Shown here: positions 57,160-64,000 of the stretch, one piece after another
How the letters are laid out: every line of letters begins with the position of its first letter
How positions within the stretch are numbered: the stretch's first letter is position 1
Assembly: GCF_009811795.1 (NCBI RefSeq)
Contig: NZ_BLJE01000002.1
Location: 806,001 to 870,000, forward strand
Reading direction: 5' to 3'
DNA: 64,000 nt
Source: Litoreibacter roseus
GTDB taxonomy: Bacteria; Pseudomonadota; Alphaproteobacteria; Rhodobacterales; Rhodobacteraceae
Translations under genes and position numbers: made by a program
The notes under the pieces: model-generated
Database searches by the model: none
Seen by the model: only the letters and a program-made list of their open reading frames with translations
What the model was told of the DNA's origin: nothing

Positions 57160-59724
57160 ATGGATGATTATCGGGATCAAAGCGGCATTCAGCTGGACTT
57201 GAACACCTGTGATCTGGAACCTATCCACACGCCCGGTCGTATTCAGCCCTTTGGCGTGCTCTTGGCCGGTCCAAGCGATTTTTCCAAGATCGACTACTGC
57301 AGTGCAAACGTCGTCGAGTACTTTGATGTCACGCCCAAGACGATACTTGGCAGTCCCTTTGCAGAGCTTTTTGGCGTCCAGCTTGTGCATGATTTGCGCA
57401 ACCTCGCCAGCATTTCGACGGCGCGCACACAGCGTGAACGGGTTGGCCGCTATGACCTTCCGCAAGGGGAATTTGAGGTCTACCTCCATGTAAATTCCTC
57501 CGATCAGGCTGTTGTAGAGTTTGAAACCTGCGTCGAAGACGTCGGCCAGAGTTTACAATCGCCGATTGATCAAACGCGCAAATACCTGTCGGCCGTAAGC
57601 GCGCGTGAAACGATTGCCCAAATGCTTGAGGTAAGCGTTTCCGCCCTAAGTGCTCTTACCGGCTTTGATCGTGTGATGGCGTATCGCTACGAGGCCAACG
57701 GTGACGGCGAAGTTGTCGCGGAACGACGCAACAGCAGCGTGGATAGCTTTTTGGGCTTGCGATATCCGGCTTGGGATGTGCCCGAGCAGGCACGCGCCCT
57801 TCAGGTGAAGAACCCGTTGCGAATGCTCGTGGACGTGGCTCAATCGCCGGTCCCCGTATTCGCCTTTGATGAGAAATCCCCACCGCTGGATATGGCGCTG
57901 GCCCATCTCAGGGGCATATCCCCCATCCACGTTGAATATCTTTCCAACATGGGGGTCGGGGCAACCCTTACGCTTGGCCTCATCGTCGATGGCAAGCTTT
58001 GGGGGATGTTCGCCTGTCACCACCAAAGTTCGAAGATCGTGTCGTCTGATGTTCGTATTGCTGTAGAGCTTTTTGGTCAGATGGTTTCCTTGCTGATCAA
58101 GCAGAGGCTTGATCTCGAGGACACCGTCCGCCGTCATAAAGCGGCGGAAGCGCGGGAGCGGGTGCTGGCGGAAACAGACGCAAAAACTGATCTGCTGCAT
58201 TCCTTTCCCGATCTTGCACCAATTCTCGGCCAAGTCATCGACTGCGATGGTCTGGCGATCACCTACGAAGGCAAGACGCTCACGTACCGGAGCACGCCGA
58301 GCAATGAGGCCATCGCGGCGATTGGCATGCATGACCCGGACAACGAAGACGTGGTCTACGCGGTCACAAATCTATCCCAATGTAAGCTAATCGATAAAGA
58401 GGACCTGGGACACAGCGCAGGCACTTTGCTGATCCGCGCCACGGCGGCCTACCCAATGCAATTGTTCTTCTTCCGCGACGAGAAAATTCGGAAGCTGAAC
58501 TGGGCGGGCAAGCCCGAAAAGCAGATGGAAGCCGGTCCGCTTGGTCCCCGCATCACGCCGCGCGGCTCCTTCGATGCTTATGTCGAAAGCCAAAAGGGAT
58601 TCAGCGATCCATGGGAGTCAGCAGATCTTGCGGCGGCGCGGGAACTGCAGATCCTTTTGACCCAGATCACAGCGAAGGGCGAACGCGTGCAACTGATGCG
58701 GCACAAAGATCTTGTGTCCCATCAACGCCAGCAAGATCTGATGATCGCCGAACTCAATCATCGGGTCAAAAATATCCTCGCCCTTATCAGATCCCTGTCG
58801 CGGCAAGCCAAAGCCTCGTCTGCTTCGCTTGAAAGCTACGCGATCGCATTGGAGCAGCGGATCTCGGCGCTCGCGGCGGCCCACGATCTGGCCGTGTCGA
58901 ATTCCATGAAGGGGGTTTCGTTGCGCGGTATCTTGAAGACCGAGCTTGATCCGTTTTTGGACGAGGACAGTTCGCAAGTTCTGATGTCCGGGCCTCTGGT
59001 CGGGTTGCGGGCTGATGTTGCGCCGATGATCGCACTTGTGCTCCACGAGATCGTCTCGAATGCGGTGAAATACGGTGCGCTCTCTACCGAAGCCGGGATT
59101 GTGCGTATCAAATGGTCTGTCTCGGACAGTAGGCTCCATTTCAGCTGGCGCGAACTTGGGGGCCCCAATGTAGCAGATCCCGAACGCCACGGGTTCGGGC
59201 GTTCGCTGATCGAGAAGGCCATTCCCTTCGAACTTGATGGGGACACCAAGCTGAGCTTTGAGCCAGCGGGCGTTCAGTTCGAATTCGACATCCCAGATGA
59301 GAATCTCGTTGAGTTAGAAGGTGAAACCACCTCGAAGCTTGTTGGCAGTGTGGCCAAGATTGAAAAGGCGGCGACCGGCAAAACGGTTCTTCTGGTGGAA
59401 GACAATGTCGTTCTCGCTATGGACATGATGGAAAGCCTGACGCGCATCGGGACCGAGCATGTCGAGACTGCATCTTCTTATCCGGCGGGGTTGAAGCTTG
59501 TCGAAAAGGGCGGGTTTGATTTCGCCGTTCTCGATATGAACTTACGGGGCACAGTCTCTTTCGGCATCGCGGAGCGTTTGATCGAACAAGGAATTCCGTT
59601 CGTTTTTGTGACAGGCTACGGATCGTCAATTGATTTGCCGAAAAACCTTGGGGCAGTCCCGATCCTGACCAAACCGGTGGATGAAGGCACGCTCTCCAAA
59701 TGCATTCAGGACCTCTTGTCCTGA
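57160..59724 (+). CDS. Bacteriophytochrome hybrid histidine kinase (PAS-GAF-PHY-HWE/HisKA_2-REC)
   Basis: 854 aa red/far-red photoreceptor. Cys17, three residues before PIH in CDLEPIHTPGRIQPFG, is the biliverdin-attaching cysteine of bacterial phytochromes. The GAF domain has the chromophore motifs PAWDVP, SPIHVEYLSNMGVGATL and FACHH; the PHY tongue PRGSF follows. The kinase part has the histidine in ELNHRVKNILALI (HisKA_2/HWE type). A C-terminal receiver domain starts at VLLVEDN with the phospho-acceptor Asp in FAVLDMN. AGGG lies before the ATG at 57160. No haem oxygenase gene is in the window. Confidence 0.92.
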   Translation: MDDYRDQSGIQLDLNTCDLEPIHTPGRIQPFGVLLAGPSDFSKIDYCSANVVEYFDVTPKTILGSPFAELFGVQLVHDLRNLASISTARTQRERVGRYDLPQGEFEVYLHVNSSDQAVVEFETCVEDVGQSLQSPIDQTRKYLSAVSARETIAQMLEVSVSALSALTGFDRVMAYRYEANGDGEVVAERRNSSVDSFLGLRYPAWDVPEQARALQVKNPLRMLVDVAQSPVPVFAFDEKSPPLDMALAHLRGISPIHVEYLSNMGVGATLTLGLIVDGKLWGMFACHHQSSKIVSSDVRIAVELFGQMVSLLIKQRLDLEDTVRRHKAAEARERVLAETDAKTDLLHSFPDLAPILGQVIDCDGLAITYEGKTLTYRSTPSNEAIAAIGMHDPDNEDVVYAVTNLSQCKLIDKEDLGHSAGTLLIRATAAYPMQLFFFRDEKIRKLNWAGKPEKQMEAGPLGPRITPRGSFDAYVESQKGFSDPWESADLAAARELQILLTQITAKGERVQLMRHKDLVSHQRQQDLMIAELNHRVKNILALIRSLSRQAKASSASLESYAIALEQRISALAAAHDLAVSNSMKGVSLRGILKTELDPFLDEDSSQVLMSGPLVGLRADVAPMIALVLHEIVSNAVKYGALSTEAGIVRIKWSVSDSRLHFSWRELGGPNVADPERHGFGRSLIEKAIPFELDGDTKLSFEPAGVQFEFDIPDENLVELEGETTSKLVGSVAKIEKAATGKTVLLVEDNVVLAMDMMESLTRIGTEHVETASSYPAGLKLVEKGGFDFAVLDMNLRGTVSFGIAERLIEQGIPFVFVTGYGSSIDLPKNLGAVPILTKPVDEGTLSKCIQDLLS

Positions 59725-60096
59725 GTAAAATAGGCGGTCTGGTTCGATCAGAATGCGTTAAGTCGCGTTCTTAGGACAGATGGCGCCCGGTAGAATTTTC
59801 TTGCTTTGACGCGAAATACTATCACGATCTGATGTGTTGCCTCGCAATGGGGAGTGCATCGGCATGCTGAGTAAGCATCTGACCAGTCTTATGGCGCACA
59901 TCCCGGCCTCGGATGGCCGCGTTTTTGCCGTGTCAGCGCAAGCGGCCTTGGGTCTGCTTAAGCCAAACAACTACACCACCCAACCGGTAGGCCGCACGTC
60001 GTTCACGTCCCCGTCGCCCGGCGTTCGTATGGCTTTCTGAGGCCCAAAACCAGTGACCCGTAAATAGGGCGCATCAACTGAACTGGGAGGAAAGAC
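59725..60096. other. Spacer before the SBP56 gene
   Basis: About 370 bases. A 58-codon rightward frame (from the ATG at 59864 to 60040) is open but matches nothing and lacks a convincing ribosome site. The promoter of the SBP56 gene should be here; its ribosome site GGGAGGAAAG is just before 60097. Confidence 0.4.
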
Positions 60097-61497
60097 ATGA
60101 ACTTGAGACCTGATCCAACGTTTCACGCATCGCCTAAGCTTGCGATGCAGGCCCCCGTTGAAAACTATGCTTTCACCGTGATGCTCAGTCCCGACGGTTC
60201 TCAATCGGATGGTATCGCGGTGATTGATCTGAAACCGGACTCAGACACCTACGGGCAAATTGTTCACACAGTGATGGTCCCGAACAAAGGTGACGAGTTT
60301 CACCATTTTGGATGGAACGCCTGTTCATCTTCCCTATCTCCGCTTACGGGACATGCGTTTCTGGAGCGCCGCTATCTGATTGTTCCCGGCATCCGCTCAT
60401 CGCGCATTTATGTCATCGACGTGAAAGATCCGCTGAAGGCACATATCCACAAGACGATTGAGCCCGAAGAGGTGTTTGAGAAAACAGGCTATTCCCGGCC
60501 TCACACAATTCATTGCGGACCGGAGGGGATTTACGTCTCGACCTTGGGTGGGGCAGGACCTGATGGCACAGACGGCCCGCCGGGGATCTTTATCATGGAC
60601 TGCGAGACGTTCGAGGTGATCGGGCGCTATGAGATGGATCGTGGTAAGCAGGACAAACACTACGATTTCTGGTGGAACCTGCCTCAGGACTACATGGTCA
60701 GTTCCGAGTGGGGGCTGCCGCCGCAATTTGAAAACGGAGTCGTCGCAGAAGATCTGCTATCGAACAAATACGGGCACTCCATCCATTTCTGGGATCTGCG
60801 GGCCCGCAAGAATATCCAGACCATCGACTTCGGCGAGAACTATCAGATGGCGCTGGAGATACGACCGGCACACGATCCCACGAAGTCCTATGGCTTTTGC
60901 GGCGTGGTTGTGGACACTACGAATTTGCAAGGCGCCATCTTTACATGGTGGCGTGGCGATGACAGAACATGGCAGGCGAAAAAGACGATCACTATAGACC
61001 CCCGTCCAGAGAAACCTGAGAACCTGCCGCCGCTGCTGCAAGGGTTTGAGGCTGTGCCACCTCTGGTTACCGATATCGACCTGAGCCTTGACGACAAATA
61101 TCTCTATGTCGCCTGTTGGGGGCTTGGCGAGATGCATCAATACGACGTCTCGGACCCTATGGACCCGATCTTAGCCGGTAAGGTTGAGATCGGTGGCATC
61201 GCGCGCGGCACGAAACATCCCAATGGCAAGGACTTCGTATATGGCCCTCAAATGGTAGAGGTCAGCCGCGATGGAAAACGCGTATACTGGACAAACTCTC
61301 TGTATTCCACGTGGGACGATCAGTTCTATCCGGATGACGAGGGGGGACAAATGGTCATGGCCCGTGTCGGCGAGGATGGCGGTCTTGAACTCGATGGAGA
61401 CTTTTACATCGATTTTCCCAAGGGCCTCAGGTCGCATCAGATCCGGTTGGAAGGTGGGGACTGCTCGACGGACAGCTTCTGTTATCCGTCAGTTTGA
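60097..61497 (+). CDS. mtoX: Selenium-binding protein SBP56 / methanethiol oxidase (MtoX-like)
   Basis: 466 aa. Landmarks of the SBP56/MTO family are YLIVPGIRSSRIYVIDV, YSRPHTIHCGPEG, GAGPDGTDGPPGIFIMD, FWWNLPQDYMVSSEWG, GHSIHFWDL, and the C-terminal SHQIRLEGGDCSTD. Histidines in these blocks coordinate copper in methanethiol oxidase, which turns methanethiol (a DMSP breakdown product) into formaldehyde, sulfide and peroxide. Unlike the Hyphomicrobium enzyme it shows no signal peptide, so it would be cytoplasmic. A strong GGGAGGAAAG precedes the ATG. A membrane-protein gene follows after 3 bases. Confidence 0.85.
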   Translation: MNLRPDPTFHASPKLAMQAPVENYAFTVMLSPDGSQSDGIAVIDLKPDSDTYGQIVHTVMVPNKGDEFHHFGWNACSSSLSPLTGHAFLERRYLIVPGIRSSRIYVIDVKDPLKAHIHKTIEPEEVFEKTGYSRPHTIHCGPEGIYVSTLGGAGPDGTDGPPGIFIMDCETFEVIGRYEMDRGKQDKHYDFWWNLPQDYMVSSEWGLPPQFENGVVAEDLLSNKYGHSIHFWDLRARKNIQTIDFGENYQMALEIRPAHDPTKSYGFCGVVVDTTNLQGAIFTWWRGDDRTWQAKKTITIDPRPEKPENLPPLLQGFEAVPPLVTDIDLSLDDKYLYVACWGLGEMHQYDVSDPMDPILAGKVEIGGIARGTKHPNGKDFVYGPQMVEVSRDGKRVYWTNSLYSTWDDQFYPDDEGGQMVMARVGEDGGLELDGDFYIDFPKGLRSHQIRLEGGDCSTDSFCYPSV

Positions 61498-61500
61498 CGC

Positions 61501-62169
61501 GTGTCGGACACGACCTCAATGACGGCGCTTTGGTGGGCCGTCATTTTTTCTGGTTTCTATCACGGGGCGAACCCCGGCATGGGGTGGCCGCTTGCAGTCT
61601 CGGCCGCCCTCATGGAACGTCGGCATGGCGCGATGCCGAGGGCGCTTTTGATGCTGGCGGCCGGTCATTTCTTGGCGATGATCGCTATTCTGCTTCCCTT
61701 CTCGTTGATGCTGACGTTGATCACGTGGGCGGTGGAAATACGCATCGGCGCTGGTCTGCTGGTCATCGCAATGGGGGTATATCTGCTGATAAACCGCCGA
61801 CATCCCAAGATCCTCGCGCGCGTCCATCCCACTCGTCTTGTCTTATGGTCGTTTCTCGCGGCGATGGCCCACGGCGCAGGCCTCATGCTGGTTCCTATTT
61901 TTCTCGGTATCTGTGGGATGAGCGCTGACGACATCGGACATCTCGCTGCGCAGAAGTTAATGGGCGATAACGTCAAAACTGCATTTGCGGTCGCGTTTGT
62001 ACACACGCTTGCAATGACATGCGCGGGGGGTGCCATTGCCGCGCTTATCTATGTGTGGTTGGGACTCAAGTTCTTGAGCAGGACATGGTTCAACCTCGAT
62101 TTGGTGTGGGCTCTGAGCCTCATCGCAGTTGGGATACTCGGTGCAAGCACCGCGTATTTCGGCCACTGA
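61501..62169 (+). CDS. Six-TM membrane protein linked to SBP56
   Basis: 222 aa, about six membrane helices. Two similar His-Gly motifs, GFYHGANPGMGWPLAV near the N-terminus and AAMAHGAGLMLVPIFLG in the middle, suggest an internal duplication and possible metal or small-solute transport, in the manner of HupE/NiCoT-type carriers. No family is firmly recognised. It starts with a GTG three bases after the SBP56 stop, so the two are an operon. A copper or sulfur-compound transporter is the natural guess. Confidence 0.75.
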   Translation: MSDTTSMTALWWAVIFSGFYHGANPGMGWPLAVSAALMERRHGAMPRALLMLAAGHFLAMIAILLPFSLMLTLITWAVEIRIGAGLLVIAMGVYLLINRRHPKILARVHPTRLVLWSFLAAMAHGAGLMLVPIFLGICGMSADDIGHLAAQKLMGDNVKTAFAVAFVHTLAMTCAGGAIAALIYVWLGLKFLSRTWFNLDLVWALSLIAVGILGASTAYFGH

Positions 62170-62325
62170 AGCCGATGCTAAGGCCACGTCGCAGGTGATG
62201 GCATTAGCCAGCTGTGGGGGTAAGAAGTCCCCTCAACTGAGCTGCTCGATGATACTGCGCGCTAGTTTAGAATATCATTCTCGCAGTGGTTTGGCACACA
62301 ACAGGGTGGCTGGTGTGCCGACGCA

Positions 62326-63231
62326 CTATGAGGTCAGCGGTGGCCTGTCGTTCACGTATTTCTCGAAAAAGTCCGAGAATGTCGCGACGCGTAGGGGCAA
62401 TTTCTCATACGGTGGATAATACAGCGTCAGCCACAGTTCTGTCGGCTGCCAATCGGGCAGCACGCGGATCAGGGAGCCATTCCGCAGATTTTCCTCAACG
62501 AGAAATTCTGGTAGAAGCGCGACACCCTCGCCATCAACGGCCAACGCGCGCAGCATATCGCCGCTGTTGGAGCTAAATGTCGATCCTGCAACAAGCGTTC
62601 GCGTGCTCTGATCCTTTGACAATGTCCACGTCTCGGTAAGACCACTTTCCGCATAAGCCAGACAGGCCAGCTTGGACAGGTCGTCGGGCATTTGCAGCTT
62701 CGTGCGTTTCTCCAGATATTTGGGGCTTGCAATCAAGCAACGTGGAACAGGACAAATCTTGCGCCATATGGTGGATTTGTCTGTTGGCGCCGTCGAGATC
62801 CGGATGGCCAAATCAAACGCACCCGACAGGATATCGACGAAATGATCGCTCAGGTTCAGTGAGATATGGGTGGCTGGATGCAAGCTTCTGAATTGTCGAA
62901 CAGCGTCGGGCAACAACCGCAACCCCATGGACAGCGGAGCGCTGATCCGGATCAGGCCGGACGTGATCCCGTCCTCTTCTCGGACAGCTTCGGATGCCGC
63001 ATCGAAAGCCAATACCAATGGTTTAACCCGCGCCGCGTAGACCGCCCCAGCAGACGTAAGGGACACTTTCCGCGTAGTCCGCAGCAGCAACTGAACCCCA
63101 AGTTCTGCCTCCAGCCCGGCGATAGCCCTTGTCACGGATGCAGGTGTCATCGACAGGAGTCGTGCCGCGGCTGAGAAGCTCTGCTCTTCTGCCACGGTCA
63201 GAAACACTTTTAGGGTCGCAACATCCGACAT
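62326..63231 (-). CDS. LysR-family transcriptional regulator
   Basis: 301 aa. N-terminal helix-turn-helix (TVAEEQSFSAAARLLSMTPA then SVTRAIAGLEAELGVQL) and an effector domain of the CrgA/PA2220 type (GLIRISAPLSMGLRLLP). It is divergent from the VOC dioxygenase gene at 63373 and may control it. It converges on the membrane-protein gene. Confidence 0.9.
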   Translation of the reverse strand: MSDVATLKVFLTVAEEQSFSAAARLLSMTPASVTRAIAGLEAELGVQLLLRTTRKVSLTSAGAVYAARVKPLVLAFDAASEAVREEDGITSGLIRISAPLSMGLRLLPDAVRQFRSLHPATHISLNLSDHFVDILSGAFDLAIRISTAPTDKSTIWRKICPVPRCLIASPKYLEKRTKLQMPDDLSKLACLAYAESGLTETWTLSKDQSTRTLVAGSTFSSNSGDMLRALAVDGEGVALLPEFLVEENLRNGSLIRVLPDWQPTELWLTLYYPPYEKLPLRVATFSDFFEKYVNDRPPLTS

Positions 63232-63372
63232 CCAATTATTATTTCATAATATGCAATAAACTTCGAACAACTATACGTATTCTCTTTTGCAAAGAAGATG
63301 CCATTTTTTGACCAAGCCAATTGTTCATAGGCGCTCGCACAATAGCTTTTGGGCGCTGGAAAGAGAGAAGCA

Positions 63373-64000
63373 ATGCTTAAAGAGATCAAAGGACTGCATC
63401 ACGTCACTTCCATGGCAGCCGACGCCCAAGAGAACAGTGACTTCTTCACCAAAACGCTGGGACTGCGACGCGTAAAGAAGACCGTCAACTTCGACGCGCC
63501 GGATGTGTACCACCTCTACTATGGGGACGAGCACGGTACGCCGGGCTCAGTGATGACCTATTTCCCGTTTCCTCACATCACGAAGGGCAAACCGGGTGTC
63601 GGTGAGGTCGGCGAAACAACATTTGCCGTCCCGAAGGGGGCGACTGGGTTCTGGAAAGAGCGATTGGTTGAGCATGGTGTAACCGGGCTCGCCCAAGCGG
63701 ATCGGTTTGGTGAGACACGGCTGATGTTTGACGGGCCGGATGGTGACGGGTTTGCGCTGGTGGAGGTGGATGATGATGAACGTGCGCCTTGGACGGGCAA
63801 TGGTGTTGGTTCTGCAGAAGGCATCCATGGGTTCCACGGGGCAAGCATGCGCTTGCGGAATGATGGCGGAACGGATGAGCTGCTCAAATTCATGGGGTAT
63901 GAGAAGGTCGACACGGACGGCGACATCACCCGTTATGCGATTGACGGTGGGAACGGCGCCGATGTCATCGATGTTGATCTGAAGCCAGACGCTGCTGACG
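63373..64000 (+). CDS. Ring-cleaving dioxygenase of the VOC superfamily, N-terminal part
   Basis: At least 209 residues, open to the window end. It starts MLKEIKGLHHVTSMAADAQ with two adjacent histidines, a metal-ligand position. A second VOC module begins at GIHGFHGASMRLRN. The pattern is that of PcpA/LinE-like and YkcA/MhqO-type extradiol dioxygenases (usually ~310 aa). In some bacteria such genes are induced by quinones. Its function here is not proven. The C-terminal third is outside the window. Confidence 0.85.
   Translation, partial: MLKEIKGLHHVTSMAADAQENSDFFTKTLGLRRVKKTVNFDAPDVYHLYYGDEHGTPGSVMTYFPFPHITKGKPGVGEVGETTFAVPKGATGFWKERLVEHGVTGLAQADRFGETRLMFDGPDGDGFALVEVDDDERAPWTGNGVGSAEGIHGFHGASMRLRNDGGTDELLKFMGYEKVDTDGDITRYAIDGGNGADVIDVDLKPDAAD

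Overview
The window comes from an alphaproteobacterium, almost certainly of the Rhodobacteraceae / marine Roseobacter group. The reasons are the rpsK-rpoA-rplQ end of a ribosomal operon, a bztABCD amino-acid importer, an ATP12-type F1 assembly chaperone, an rpmH-rnpA-yidD cluster, and organosulfur genes typical of that group (a CuyA-type cysteate lyase, a TmoX/betaine-type ABC importer and an SBP56/MtoX protein). All calls were made by reading sequence; no search was run.

Layout. 1-25.8 kb is dense, conserved core genome: rpsK end, rpoA, rplQ, rarA, crcB, rluC-like, HAD phosphatase, ATP12, bztABCD, a SixA-like phosphatase, a sterol-desaturase-family membrane enzyme, argB, an SDR, yihA/engB, a MOSC protein, yidC, an EAL phosphodiesterase, a VOC protein, ttcA, a DUF3833-type lipoprotein, yidD-rnpA-rpmH, a TVP38 membrane protein paired with an FAD disulfide oxidoreductase, and an orphan sensor kinase. 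This block ends at a tRNA-Arg(ACG).

25.8-33 kb, just downstream of the tRNA, is accessory in character. It has long gene-free stretches, visibly AT-richer DNA around 30.3-32.6 kb, an AraC regulator divergent from a Tat-exported SDR plus an exported SnoaL-like protein, and several unrecognised small or exported proteins.

33-48 kb holds two catabolic/transport operons that meet tail to tail. On the plus strand an NMT1/THI5-type ABC importer is followed, with overlapping or nearly abutting genes, by a CodA-like amidohydrolase, a VAO-type FAD oxidase, two flavodoxin-fold NAD(P)H reductases, an IPNS-like non-haem iron oxygenase and a creatininase-family hydrolase. A RidA-family gene is divergent at its head. 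This looks like one complete uptake-and-degradation pathway for a nitrogen-containing (probably heterocyclic) compound that I cannot match to a named pathway. On the minus strand, cuyA leads an operon with a betaine/TMAO-type ABC importer and an alpha/beta hydrolase, controlled by a divergent LysR gene.

48-64 kb: a SWIM zinc-finger protein overlapping a ~910-residue repeat protein (DUF6493-like); oxyR divergent from katG; a deletion scar fusing the remains of an AraC regulator and an SDR; a bacteriophytochrome hybrid histidine kinase; an SBP56/methanethiol-oxidase gene with a six-TM partner; a LysR regulator; and the start of a VOC-type ring-cleaving dioxygenase cut by the window end.

Best candidates for something new are the 33.3-41.6 kb catabolic operon, the cuyA-betaine-transporter operon and the SWIM/repeat-protein pair. 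No CRISPR array, intact insertion sequence or prophage was seen.
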